The translations under genes were made by a program, and so were the position numbers. Shown one piece after another: positions 55,010-63,931 of a stretch of 64,000 bases of DNA. A model generated the notes under the pieces. That model had not been told where the DNA came from and searched no databases. It worked only from the letters and a program-made list of their open reading frames with translations. The first letter of the stretch is position 1. Every line of letters begins with the position of its first letter. The DNA lies in contig NC_014041.1 of the NCBI RefSeq assembly GCF_000023465.1, positions 2,300,001-2,364,000 of the forward strand, in the 5' to 3' direction. The stretch comes from Zunongwangia profunda SM-A87 (GTDB taxonomy: Bacteria > Bacteroidota > Bacteroidia > Flavobacteriales > Flavobacteriaceae).

Positions 55010-55108
55010 AACATGAATATTTAAAGATTAACTGGGAACAAATATCTAATGTAAGCTGCGCCTATATTAGCCTGAAAGCAGTGAAATCTTTATCCCTGAA
55101 AACAGGGG

Positions 55109-55753
55109 TTAAACCATATTATGTTCTATAGCATAGCGTGTTAACCCTGCTAAATTTCGTACTTCTAGTTTGTTAATTAGGTTTTTACGATAACTTTCAA
55201 TGGTATGTTTACTTAAAAATAGCATATCTGCTATTTCCTGGGTAGTATGTTCTTTAGCGATTAACTGTAACACTTCCTTTTCTCGCTGGGTTAATCTAAT
55301 TTCAGAAGCTTTTCGGCTATTGGTTAAGGATTGGATTAAAATGGATTGAATATGGGTAGAAAAGTAATTTTCTCCTAAAAGGATTTGCCTGATGGCCTTT
55401 AGCAGTTCTTTTTGCTCAGCATTTTTAGAAAGATAGCCATTAACTTCATCTTCGGTTAAGGATTTAATCTTGGCCCCGTCTTCAAGCATACTGATCACCA
55501 GGGTTTTAATTCCCGGAAAATCTTTTTTGATATTTTTATTTAGTGCAATACCGTCCATTCCGGGCATATTAAGATCTGTTATAAGCAAATCGATTTGCTC
55601 ATTTTGATTGATTTTTAGATACTTTAAAACTTCTTCCCCGGTAGATGTTGTATGTAAAATATGTAAATCATCTTCCTGTTCTAAAATGCTCCGTAGCCCG
55701 TCCACAAACATTTTATGGTCGTCGGCAATAATGATGTTATAGACTGTTTTCAT
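55109..55753 (-). CDS. LuxR/NarL-type response regulator
   Basis: A 214-residue two-component regulator. The receiver domain has IADDHKMF acids near the start and the phospho-Asp in LLITDLNMPGMDG (about 62). The output domain has the GerE-type HTH RLTQREKEVLQLIAKEHTTQ then LSKHTIESYRKNLINKL. The TPR histidine kinase gene lies 124 bases upstream on the same strand and is the obvious partner. Targets unknown. Confidence 0.92.
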   Translation of the reverse strand: MKTVYNIIIADDHKMFVDGLRSILEQEDDLHILHTTSTGEEVLKYLKINQNEQIDLLITDLNMPGMDGIALNKNIKKDFPGIKTLVISMLEDGAKIKSLTEDEVNGYLSKNAEQKELLKAIRQILLGENYFSTHIQSILIQSLTNSRKASEIRLTQREKEVLQLIAKEHTTQEIADMLFLSKHTIESYRKNLINKLEVRNLAGLTRYAIEHNMV

Positions 55754-55755
55754 TT

Positions 55756-55775
55756 TTTTAGTCGATAATCGAGGT
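55756..55775. repeat. Dispersed palindromic 20-mer
   Basis: TTTTAGTCGATAATCGAGGT contains TCGAT-A-ATCGA and matches 47032-47051 at 18 of 20 positions. It lies immediately upstream of the response-regulator start, so it might also be its operator. Confidence 0.4.
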
Positions 55776-55877
55776 TTAATACTCCAATGCTATACCCATA
55801 GCTAGCTGGGATCGGGAGGCCTCGAATTAAAAATTATTTTCTAAAATTACCTCAAAGCCTTGTGTTAAGGTTTTTTA

Positions 55878-57788
55878 TTACTCACTGCGAATAGGAATAT
55901 GAATGCTAATCACCGTTCCCTTACCAGGATCGCTATCAATGGCTAAATTCCCCTGAAGTTCATCTATTCTCCTTTTTAGGTTTTTTAATCCTATACCTTC
56001 TGAATGATTTGGTACAAAACCTATCCCGTCATCTTCGTACATTAGGGAAAGGCTTTTCTCTTCGGGGATATCATTTAATTGAATCATCACCTGATTGGCT
56101 TTGGCGTGTTTGTATGCATTGGTGGTTAATTCTTTAATCATATTAAATAAAGCTACCTGAAGTTTTTTAGGCAGTTGATTAATAGCCTCTTCAGGATAGG
56201 CATTAAAAAAATAACTTTGATTTTCAGGCTCGTTAAATTGGTCCATATAATTTTGGACGATAGGCGCAAAAGACTGCTCTTTAAATTCTTTGGGTAATAA
56301 ACTATGGGAAATTTCCCTTACCTGACGATAAGTACTGTCTAGTTGTTTTTTTACATTAAAGGCGTTTTCTGTTGTTAGATCGAGCTTATTCATTTGAAGT
56401 TTGATCGCTGCAAGATTTCCGCCAATACTGTCGTGAAGTTCCTGAGCAATACGTTCACGCTCTCTGGTTTGTATTTTCATGGAAGTTCTGGCCATTTTTA
56501 ATTCCTGTTCCTGTTGCAGGCTTTGCATTTCTTTACGATTTAAATCTTCTTGTTGCCTGTTTAGTTCACTTTGGGCCTGCAATTTTTGGTAGTAAACTAC
56601 CAGCAATAAGATAATAGGGATTAGAATGATCAAAAAACCAATTAATACTGCGTTTTTAATCGTACGTTGTTTATCAATTTCTATTTGATCTTTTAGCTTG
56701 GATTCCTGAAGCTTCATTATTTCTCGCTCCTTCTCTAAACTTTTATATTTTTCTTCTAACTCTCTAACCTGACGTGCATTTTGCTGTGATGCTATTGTTT
56801 TATTGACCGCTTCATATTGCGTCATTAAATTAAAAGCATTTTTATAATCTTCTTTAGTCACATAAAGATCCACAAGTGAGCGATTAACTTTCTTTTGCAA
56901 TTCCAGCCGATTCCAGGATACCGTATTTATATAGGCGGTGCTTAGGGCGATTTCTGCCGCTTCATAATTTTGCTGTTTTAAATAAATATAACCTTCATTT
57001 AAAACCGCCTGAATGTAATAGCCATAGTAACCTTTTGCCAGGCATTCTTTTTTTATGTGCTGAAATTGCTCTAGAGACTGTAATGAGGTATAGTTTTTTG
57101 ATTGAAGTTTAGCAAGGTTTAATCGTATGCGATACGAAAGTTTATCCAGTTTTTTAATGGCCGGTAATTCTAATACTTTAGTGTACGTAGCTATTGCGTG
57201 TTCCCATTCTTTATTCCTGTACTGAAAATCGGCAAGAGCAGTAAGTACTAATGCATTTAAATTTTCATTATTATGTGCTAACTTCAAAAGCTCTTCTATT
57301 ATTTCTTTCGCTTTCTGTAATTCTTCCTTTTGTAAATAAGTTTCAGCTAAGCCTAATCTTAAATATATAGTGATAGGTTTGTATTTAGCTGCGTGTAAAC
57401 TTTCCAGTCCATTTATATAACTGGCAATAGCTTCATCCAATAACCCCAACTTTCTTTTGGCCAGGGCTTCGTAATAAATTCCGCGGTATTTATAATATTC
57501 GTAGTCCGCACTGGTATGAGGTAATGCTGTAATCGTTTTTTGAATACGCTCACCATATACCAGTATCGAGTCGGCTAAATCTGTTTTATCAAAAACCTGA
57601 GCGATGGTATCCAGATAGGCCAGGCGTTCTTTTGTGCTTATTGCCTTATCTAAATTTTTATAAAGATAAGTATCTACCTCATTGGGAATTTTAGGAAAGG
57701 CTTTAAAATGGGAATACTTATCCTGTGCATGTGCCTGAATGAGTATGAAGAAGAAAAATAAAAAATATACCAGCCTTTGGAAGGACAT
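55878..57788 (-). CDS. TPR-containing sensor histidine kinase (NarL-type)
   Basis: A 636-residue kinase with a signal or first helix (about 1-21). The periplasmic part is built of TPR-like helical repeats (about 50-330). A membrane helix follows (VLIGFLIILIPIILLLVVYY, about 378), then a coiled coil, the HisKA_3 motif with the phospho-His in RERIAQELHDSIGG (about 450), and a HATPase with NAYKHAKAN and DDGIGF. This layout is common in Bacteroidota for cell-envelope signals; the stimulus is unknown. It pairs with the LuxR regulator downstream. Confidence 0.9.
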   Translation of the reverse strand: MSFQRLVYFLFFFFILIQAHAQDKYSHFKAFPKIPNEVDTYLYKNLDKAISTKERLAYLDTIAQVFDKTDLADSILVYGERIQKTITALPHTSADYEYYKYRGIYYEALAKRKLGLLDEAIASYINGLESLHAAKYKPITIYLRLGLAETYLQKEELQKAKEIIEELLKLAHNNENLNALVLTALADFQYRNKEWEHAIATYTKVLELPAIKKLDKLSYRIRLNLAKLQSKNYTSLQSLEQFQHIKKECLAKGYYGYYIQAVLNEGYIYLKQQNYEAAEIALSTAYINTVSWNRLELQKKVNRSLVDLYVTKEDYKNAFNLMTQYEAVNKTIASQQNARQVRELEEKYKSLEKEREIMKLQESKLKDQIEIDKQRTIKNAVLIGFLIILIPIILLLVVYYQKLQAQSELNRQQEDLNRKEMQSLQQEQELKMARTSMKIQTRERERIAQELHDSIGGNLAAIKLQMNKLDLTTENAFNVKKQLDSTYRQVREISHSLLPKEFKEQSFAPIVQNYMDQFNEPENQSYFFNAYPEEAINQLPKKLQVALFNMIKELTTNAYKHAKANQVMIQLNDIPEEKSLSLMYEDDGIGFVPNHSEGIGLKNLKRRIDELQGNLAIDSDPGKGTVISIHIPIRSE

Positions 57789-58188
57789 ACAATAGACCTT
57801 TTTAGAGCGTTCAAAAATACGACTTATAGAAAATTCAGTATTGTTATTTATTATAAATAATCCTTAAAAAACCTGTAATCATTGAGTTTTTGGAAAGCCT
57901 GAAATTGTTTTACAGCAAATTATATCAGTACTGTTTAAATTCAAAATATCAAATAACGTAGATGTCTAAAATCGAAGCCAAAAGGATCGTTTAAGGCGTT
58001 ATTCCTTTTGCGAGATCTACGATAAGCCTAAAAAATAGCCGAACACCTTGCATTGAAAGTATAAATCCTAAAATCTATAATTTCAGCAGGCGTCCGGCCT
58101 CGGAAAAAACATCCAAACAAACAGTTCAGCGTCATTCTTAAAATTCGGTTTCTTCCTGAGAATTCTTGTTCAAGTCTCCGAAAATTGT
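57789..58188. other. Intergenic region upstream of the TPR kinase
   Basis: About 400 bases without a gene. On the minus strand TATTTTTG (57812-57819) matches the -7 consensus 24 bases before the kinase start. Nothing else was recognised. Confidence 0.4.
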
Positions 58189-58647
58189 TTAATCAATTTT
58201 TAGTTCGGAATACACTAAAGTTTTAGAAATAATTTGATGCTTCAGCCGCTTTATTTTAATAAAATGATCCTGAAGTCTTTTTTTAAATAGGGAGTGTGCT
58301 TCCATATAAATTTGTTCGCATTCCATATCATCACACTCCCTGATCTTCGAGATCCTGTTTTTATAATACAAACAGGTACGAAGATGAAACTTGTTTTGTT
58401 CTATATGCCGACAGATATATGATAATAATGAATTTATGGTGCTTTTTTCACATCGCATTTTTCCAGAATAATAATCCTGTAAATATGATTTATAGAGTAA
58501 AAGTTCAAAATCGATGATCTCAAGCTTTTGAAACCAATCATGAGCATTCCCTTCAATTACCGATATTGTATTTTTACCAGTATTTGTTTGTTCATATTCC
58601 ATGAGAAAATTTTGAGTACCGTTTTTCATTAGTTCATTTTTCAGCAT
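58189..58647 (-). CDS. Helical hypothetical protein
   Basis: A 152-residue, mostly helical, cysteine-containing protein (HDWFQKLEIIDFELLLYKSY, LRTCLYYKNRISKIRECDDM). No family is recognised. Its length and helix pattern resemble the product at 63072, on the other side of the glutamate-dehydrogenase/NtrC block, so the two may be distant paralogues. Its start is 102 bases after the dehydrogenase stop. Confidence 0.6.
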   Translation of the reverse strand: MLKNELMKNGTQNFLMEYEQTNTGKNTISVIEGNAHDWFQKLEIIDFELLLYKSYLQDYYSGKMRCEKSTINSLLSYICRHIEQNKFHLRTCLYYKNRISKIRECDDMECEQIYMEAHSLFKKRLQDHFIKIKRLKHQIISKTLVYSELKID

Positions 58648-58749
58648 TATTATTTTTTCCTGGATAATCGGGATTAAATGCTATCAGGCTCGCCTAGAAA
58701 TAAAAAATAACTTTCTAAGAAATACCTTATGCGCTTTCCTTCAGTGCGT

Positions 58750-60027
58750 TTATGGAAAAATACCTCTTTGTTGGTATGCCGTTTCAATTCGGGATATAGC
58801 CAGCATATATGCCGCGGTTCTCCAATCGATATTTTTTTCTTCGACTTCACGCTGAATACGTTTAAAGTTTTCAGTAAGTTTTTTCTGAAGTTTTCCCATA
58901 CTTTCTTCCAAATCCCATAACTCTCCGTTACGGTTTTGTAACCATTCAAAATAACTTGAAATCACTCCGCCTGAATTGCAAAAAATATCTGGAATAATAG
59001 TCGCATTGTTTCTTAATAAAATGTCTTCCCCTTCTTTATCCGTTGGACCATTGGCACCTTCTAATATAAGTGGTGCTTTTATTTTTTCAGCGACCACGGC
59101 CGTAATTTGATTTCCCAGTGCTGCGGGAATAATGATATCACATTCTAAACCAAAGAAATCTTCAGGAGGAATAGTAACCGCATCCGGATAATCTGCAATC
59201 GATCCTTTTCTGGGATTAGAATGTACCGCTAATCCTTCTACATCTATACCTTCTTTTTTGTACAATGTAGCGTGAGCATCCTGAACCGCCAGCAAACGAG
59301 CTCCTTCTTTTACCAGAAAGTGAGAAGCCCAATAGCCAACATTTCCAAATCCCTGAACAATAAATGTTTTATCCTCTAAACGTTCTCCTTTATTTTCTAA
59401 ATAAAGTTTTGCTGATAGAAATACACCATAGCCGGTAGCACGATCCCGACCTTCCAGTCCGCCTACGCCCAATGGTTTACCTGTAACGATATGCCGGTTA
59501 TGCGAACGCTCTGAAGTTGGGATAGTAGACATATAAGTGTCTGCAATCCATGCCATCGTTTGAGCATTGGTATTAATATCTGGAGCAGGAATATCATGTT
59601 CTGGCCCTATATTTTCTCCCAGTGCATAGGTGAATCTACGGGTTATTCGCTCTAGTTCTCCAATAGAATATTTTCTGGGATCTATTTCTATCCCGCCTTT
59701 AGCGCCCCCAAATGGCAGTCCTGCAAGAGAAGTTTTCCAGGTCATCCACATCGCCAAAGCTCTGGCAGCATCAATATCTACCGTGTCATGATAACGCAAA
59801 CCACCTTTGTATGGCCCCAGGGCATTGTTATGCTGTACACGATAACCGGTAAAGACTTCTACACTTCCGTCGTCCATCTTAACCGGAAAGTGAACGATAA
59901 TTTCACTGTTTGAAATTGAAAGGATCTTTCTTATATTAACATTTAGATCCATACGGTCTGCCGTTTTATTAAACTGGCTCATTACCGTAGCATGCATTGA
60001 TTGTTTTTTTGTTTTTTCCTTTTTCAT
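58750..60027 (-). CDS. gdhA: Glutamate dehydrogenase (Glu/Leu/Phe/Val family)
   Basis: NAD(P)-dependent oxidative deaminase or aminating enzyme, 425 residues, the usual length of hexameric bacterial GDH. Signatures: NALGPYKGGLRYH (about 68-80), the catalytic Lys region GLPFGGAKGGIEIDP, PAPDINT, and the dinucleotide fold QGFGNVGYWASHFL. Coenzyme use cannot be told safely. It begins 5 bases after the stop of a small Cys-rich gene and lies downstream of an NtrC/kinase pair, consistent with nitrogen control. Confidence 0.93.
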   Translation of the reverse strand: MKKEKTKKQSMHATVMSQFNKTADRMDLNVNIRKILSISNSEIIVHFPVKMDDGSVEVFTGYRVQHNNALGPYKGGLRYHDTVDIDAARALAMWMTWKTSLAGLPFGGAKGGIEIDPRKYSIGELERITRRFTYALGENIGPEHDIPAPDINTNAQTMAWIADTYMSTIPTSERSHNRHIVTGKPLGVGGLEGRDRATGYGVFLSAKLYLENKGERLEDKTFIVQGFGNVGYWASHFLVKEGARLLAVQDAHATLYKKEGIDVEGLAVHSNPRKGSIADYPDAVTIPPEDFFGLECDIIIPAALGNQITAVVAEKIKAPLILEGANGPTDKEGEDILLRNNATIIPDIFCNSGGVISSYFEWLQNRNGELWDLEESMGKLQKKLTENFKRIQREVEEKNIDWRTAAYMLAISRIETAYQQRGIFP

Positions 60028-60032
60028 GAGTA

Positions 60033-60191
60033 TTATTTAAAATGTTCACAAAACAACTTTCGGTGGTCCTTCCACGTACAGTTTTTTTGATGATCACAAT
60101 TAAAGCAAAGTCCCTTAAGCATCTCCTGGGGTAAGAGACTGCCTAAAGAACTTTTTAAAGCTGACTTTTTATTGATATGATTTGTTTTCAT
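60033..60191 (-). CDS. Small Cys-rich protein upstream of gdh
   Basis: A 52-residue open frame on the minus strand, ATG at 60191 and TAA at 60033-60035. The C-terminal half reads GLCFNCDHQKNCTWKDHRKL then FCEHF: a C-x2-C, a further C and a last C with nearby His, suited to a zinc or metal knuckle. It starts in a natural leader position and ends 5 bases before the dehydrogenase ATG, so the two genes should be co-transcribed. A coding rather than chance reading is suggested by the ordered Cys pattern. Confidence 0.6.
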   Translation of the reverse strand: MKTNHINKKSALKSSLGSLLPQEMLKGLCFNCDHQKNCTWKDHRKLFCEHFK

Positions 60192-60361
60192 AATAATGAT
60201 GTTCGTCTATATCTTAAAAGTCAAAGGCTATACCCAAAAAAGAACGATTTATTTTATTTTGTGTAGTATTATGAAAATCAGATTATTATGTTTTTTAAAA
60301 TTTTTATTTTATTTCTTTTAAGCGGGCATTATAACCCGGGTGAGGAATAATGTACCACTTG
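60192..60361. other. Intergenic between the ntrC-like gene and the small Cys-rich gene
   Basis: About 170 bases. A GC-rich inverted repeat (GCGGG...CCCGG near 60324-60340) may terminate the ntrC-like transcript. No sigma-54 promoter with the GG-N10-GC spacing is convincing. Confidence 0.35.
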
Positions 60362-61678
60362 TTAGTTTAGTTTATTACGCAGGGTTTTGCGATCTATTTT
60401 GAGAATCTCGGCAGCCTGCGTTTTGTTTTGATCGGTATAGGCCAGAACTTTAAGAATATATTCTTTTTCAATTTCAGCTAAAGATTTAAACGCGGCATCA
60501 CTAGTATTAATATTGTATTTAAAATGATCTGGAAGCTGAGCAATGCTTATGTCATCATCGCTTAAAATTAATGCACGCTGAATAATATTCTCAAGTTCTC
60601 TAACATTTCCTGGCCAGTCGTAATTCTGTAATAATTCTAATGCTTTTTCGCTAAGCTTTGCCCGTTTTCCATATTCCGATCCGTATTTTCTTAAAAAATT
60701 ATTTGCTAGAAAAGGAATATCACTTTTATGCGAACGCAGGGGAGGAGTACTTATATTCACCACATTTAAACGATAATAAAGATCTTCACGAAATTTACCG
60801 TTTTGCACCATTTTAAAAAGATCACTATTGGTAGCCGCAATGATACGAATGTCAATTTTCTTAGCTTCCTGCTCTCCAATACGTTGTATTTCTTTTTCCT
60901 GAAGGACTCTTAGCAGTCTGGTTTGTACCTTCATGGGGGCATTTCCTATCTCGTCTAAAAATATAGTGCCTTTATCTGCGGCCTGAAAAAATCCCTGGCG
61001 GTTCTCTAAAGCCCCGGTAAATGCACCTTTAGTATATCCAAATAATTCGGCTTCAAGCAGCTCCTCAGGTATTCCACCGCAATTTACAGCAATAAAAGGT
61101 TGAGCGGCAAATCTTCCTTTATAATGAATAGCTCTTGCAATAAGTTCTTTTCCGGTGCCACTTTCTCCCTGGATTAGAACCGTTGCTTTGTTGTCTTTAA
61201 CTCTTTCGATAAGATCGATAAGCTTTTGCATAGGATCAGAGTTTCCAATAATACCAGCATAAGAAATGCTGTTATTAGCGGCAGATTGCTGAGGCGTTTC
61301 CTGTAGATTTTGAGGCAAAGCTTTGACTACCGCATTTTTTAATTCCTCTTTGGTAAATGGCTTAATAAGATAATCTATTGCTCCAGATCTCATAGCTTCC
61401 AAAGCACCATCGATAGACGGAAATCCTGTGATGACCAGCGTAGGAAGAGCAGGATAATGATCGGAGGCGTATTTTATTAATTCCCTTCCATCGACTTGAG
61501 GCATTTGCAAATCTGTAACCAGTAAATCGATACGACTATATTTTAGAATATTTATGGCTTCCAGAACACTGGAAGCTTTATAGGCATGAAAGTTCTGATC
61601 TTGTAGTTGTCGCTGAAGCAATTCCAACATATCAAAATCATCATCTACTATTAATATATTTGCTTTTTTATAGGTCAT
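60362..61678 (-). CDS. NtrC-family sigma-54-dependent response regulator
   Basis: A 438-residue regulator. Receiver domain with phospho-Asp in LLVTDLQMPQVDG (about 55), AAA+ domain with Walker A GESGTGKE (about 170), the sigma-54 contact motif GAFTGA in YTKGAFTGALE, Walker B GTIFLDEIG, and a Fis-type C-terminal HTH (KTQAAEILKIDRKTLRNKLN). It should activate promoters using RpoN. The kinase gene is 8 bases upstream, so the pair is one unit. Downstream the gdh unit is a possible target, by position only. Confidence 0.94.
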   Translation of the reverse strand: MTYKKANILIVDDDFDMLELLQRQLQDQNFHAYKASSVLEAINILKYSRIDLLVTDLQMPQVDGRELIKYASDHYPALPTLVITGFPSIDGALEAMRSGAIDYLIKPFTKEELKNAVVKALPQNLQETPQQSAANNSISYAGIIGNSDPMQKLIDLIERVKDNKATVLIQGESGTGKELIARAIHYKGRFAAQPFIAVNCGGIPEELLEAELFGYTKGAFTGALENRQGFFQAADKGTIFLDEIGNAPMKVQTRLLRVLQEKEIQRIGEQEAKKIDIRIIAATNSDLFKMVQNGKFREDLYYRLNVVNISTPPLRSHKSDIPFLANNFLRKYGSEYGKRAKLSEKALELLQNYDWPGNVRELENIIQRALILSDDDISIAQLPDHFKYNINTSDAAFKSLAEIEKEYILKVLAYTDQNKTQAAEILKIDRKTLRNKLN

Positions 61679-61686
61679 AATTAAAG

Positions 61687-62778
61687 TTATAGCGGTAATA
61701 GAATCTGAAAGTTACTTCCGTTAGGTATATTCTCTTTTATTTTAATTTCTCCCTGATGTGCTTTTACAATGCCGTGCACCACGCTTAATCCTAATCCTGA
61801 ACCTTCTCCAAGGGGTTTTGTACTATAAAATGGATGGAAGACTTTTTTCCGAAGCGCCTTTGGAACTCCGGGCCCCTGGTCTTTAATTTCCATAAGGAGA
61901 TGATTTTTAGAATGGCTGACCGAAATTTGAATCTTACTTTTGGGAGGAGATACATAAATAGCATTGATAACCAGGTTAAAAATGATTTGCGTAAATTGTA
62001 TCATATCCAGCGGAAAAACCAAATTATCTTCATCAATTTCAAAACTACAGGTAACCCCTGCTTTTTTAAGATTGGGTCCCAACAGAGATAAAGCTTGTTC
62101 TATAATAGGTTTTATTTGTTGTGGTTGCTTTTGATGTGGCATTTCACAGGCAAAAAACATTAGTTTTTTTACAATTTCTCTGGAATATATACTGGCTTTA
62201 ATTATTTTATCCAGATCATTTTTAGTCTGCTCATCCTTATTATTTTCCTGTATAAGTTCAGCAAATCCCAGAATGTTCCCTAAAGGAGTATTTAATTCGT
62301 GTGCGATACCAGCGGTTATTTCACCTAAAATAGCCAAACGGTCGTTATGTTCAGCTTTTCGGCGTACTAATTCTTCTCGTTCTTTAATGCTTTCTCTTTG
62401 AAAAAAGTCACTGATTTCTATCGCTATTTGATTTAATAATTGTTGTTCTTCTTCTAAGAAATCAGTTTTGTCATAGTTTTCAGCATCATAATATACCCTT
62501 ATTTTTCCAGAATTTTCCTGATGGTCTGATAGTTTACTTTCCTGAAACACATGCTTATTTGGAATAGGGGCGGTGTTAATTTGAAAATCAGTATACTGTA
62601 ATTCTACAATAGTAGCTTTAGGGTGTCGCCAGGCGTTTTTGGTGATTTCACAAACTTCTTTTAAGGTTTCCTGAATATTGTTGGAATGCTTTCTTAAAAC
62701 ACTCGAGATACTATAAAGGCATGTTAATTCCTTTACCCTTTCTTTTAGACGATCTTCTAATGTAAATTCTTTGTTCAT
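61687..62778 (-). CDS. Soluble sensor histidine kinase
   Basis: A 363-residue cytosolic kinase starting at the Met at 62778 (MNKEFTLEDRLKERVKELTC); an upstream Met at 62802 adds an unlikely MCCREIVK tail. The N-terminal part (about 1-140) looks like a GAF-type sensor. HisKA has the phospho-His in LGEITAGIAHELNTPLGNI (about 167), then HATPase with NAIYVSPP, DQGPGVP and GSGLGLSVVHGIV. No membrane helices. It transmits to the NtrC-like regulator 8 bases downstream. Confidence 0.92.
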   Translation of the reverse strand: MNKEFTLEDRLKERVKELTCLYSISSVLRKHSNNIQETLKEVCEITKNAWRHPKATIVELQYTDFQINTAPIPNKHVFQESKLSDHQENSGKIRVYYDAENYDKTDFLEEEQQLLNQIAIEISDFFQRESIKEREELVRRKAEHNDRLAILGEITAGIAHELNTPLGNILGFAELIQENNKDEQTKNDLDKIIKASIYSREIVKKLMFFACEMPHQKQPQQIKPIIEQALSLLGPNLKKAGVTCSFEIDEDNLVFPLDMIQFTQIIFNLVINAIYVSPPKSKIQISVSHSKNHLLMEIKDQGPGVPKALRKKVFHPFYSTKPLGEGSGLGLSVVHGIVKAHQGEIKIKENIPNGSNFQILLPL

Positions 62779-63071
62779 TTTTACAATTTCTCTACAACAC
62801 AACTACCATAATCGGGCAATACCTGGATTAAAATTCCGAATAAAAACGTAAGGTGTTGATAATCAATGTTATAATTTTTATGGTGTTGTTATTTAAGTGG
62901 GGTTTTTTGACCCGGTGATACATTATTACCCAAAAGTATTATTTTTTTCTAAAATATGTTTCTAATTAAACAGCTGTTAATCAGTGATATGTGAAATGCT
63001 CGAGAAATATTTGTATAGATCGGTACAGGCTTTGTCTTTATGAATGCGTGTTTAATCTTTGAAAATAGCAA

Positions 63072-63458
63072 TTGGAGATCAATTTTTTTAAACAGGTGTA
63101 TTCATATCGAGAGCTCTGTATTAAAAAGGATTTAAGAGAAGTAGCGATGTGGGAACTTTTTCTTGAGGATATAAATGAAGATTTAGGGAGCCTTTTAAAA
63201 CTAGAAAAATTAATGATAAATGATGCCAGGTTAGCTGGTACTTTACATGGAATGCGTAGAGAGGTTATCTTGTGTACGGCAGGATTATGCAAGTTTGAGC
63301 AGGAACTAAAGAAAGAGCTAGAATACGGAAAAAGTGAATATGGAGACCAGCATATTAATTTATATGAAAGGCATCGCATGCGCTATCTAAGGATTGTTGA
63401 AAAACATCATTTATTAAAAAAGAGCATATATAAGCGATTATCAGAGCGAAAAAATTAA
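63072..63458 (+). CDS. Helical hypothetical protein
   Basis: A 128-residue helical protein (LFLEDINEDLGSLLKLEKLM, LCKFEQELKKELEYGKSEYG, HRMRYLRIVEKHHLLKKSIY). The start is a TTG at 63072; an ATG at 63147 (MWELFLED) is the safer start and gives 103 residues. No family is recognised; it may be distantly related to the 58189 product. A small membrane-protein ORF follows 9 bases later. Confidence 0.55.
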   Translation: MEINFFKQVYSYRELCIKKDLREVAMWELFLEDINEDLGSLLKLEKLMINDARLAGTLHGMRREVILCTAGLCKFEQELKKELEYGKSEYGDQHINLYERHRMRYLRIVEKHHLLKKSIYKRLSERKN

Positions 63459-63467
63459 GTATTAAAA

Positions 63468-63578
63468 ATGTATATTTTGTCACGATTAAAATTTCTTTTT
63501 ATTCTTGCGCTAATTGCCATTTTAAGTATTCTGTTACTGTCCTGGTTAGTTCCGGCACCAATATTTCAGGGTTCATAA
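63468..63578 (+). CDS. 36-residue single-helix membrane protein
   Basis: ATG at 63468 to TAA 63576-63578. The product is one strong hydrophobic helix (FLFIALALIAILS-like, about 9-27) with a basic N-terminus (SRLK), so an inside-N membrane peptide is expected. It starts 9 bases after the preceding stop. Small membrane peptides are common, but chance cannot be excluded. Confidence 0.4.
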   Translation: MYILSRLKFLFILALIAILSILLLSWLVPAPIFQGS

Positions 63579-63604
63579 ATTAGCGATTAGCTTAAAGCTG
63601 TTCC

Positions 63605-63931
63605 TCAATGGGACACTAATTTTAGACCAATGATAGAGCCGATAAGGGTGGTGATAAAAAACAATCTCCAAAAAGTGGCCGGTTCTTTAAAAACAATAAT
63701 TCCCAATAATACGGTTCCTGCTGCGCCTATACCCGTCCATACTGCATAAGCAGTTCCAATAGGCAAAGCCTTGGTTACTTTTATCAGTAAGCTCATACTA
63801 AACACAAGGCATAGTAAAAACCCACCAAACCAAAGTTTTGACGCGATACCTTCAGTTTGATTTGCTTTACCCAGACATATGGCAAAAAGCATTTCAAACA
63901 AGCCTGCGATTATTAGGAGAAACCAATTCAT
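63605..63931 (-). CDS. SMR-family multidrug/guanidinium exporter
   Basis: A 108-residue four-helix membrane protein from the Met at 63931 (MNWFLLIIAGLFEMLFAICL); a longer frame to 63991 adds another hydrophobic stretch that is probably not translated. The conserved Glu (AGLFE, about 13) and the helix 3 segment ALPIGTAYAVWTGIGAAGTV are diagnostic. Sequence leans to the SugE/Gdx branch rather than EmrE, but substrate cannot be fixed. It works as a dimer in the inner membrane. Confidence 0.88.
   Translation of the reverse strand: MNWFLLIIAGLFEMLFAICLGKANQTEGIASKLWFGGFLLCLVFSMSLLIKVTKALPIGTAYAVWTGIGAAGTVLLGIIVFKEPATFWRLFFITTLIGSIIGLKLVSH

Noticed and set aside
55094..55107. CCCTG-AAAA-CAGGG hairpin at the response-regulator end
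   Set aside because: Short stem without a T tract on the transcribed side; not supported as a terminator.
58674..58949. 91-residue minus-strand ORF
   Set aside because: Shadow of the 3' end of the glutamate dehydrogenase gene in another frame.
60221..60237. Possible sigma-54 promoter before the Cys-rich gene (minus strand TTGGGTATAGCCTTTGA)
   Set aside because: The -12 GC is replaced by GA and the -24 element is poor, so it is not better than chance.
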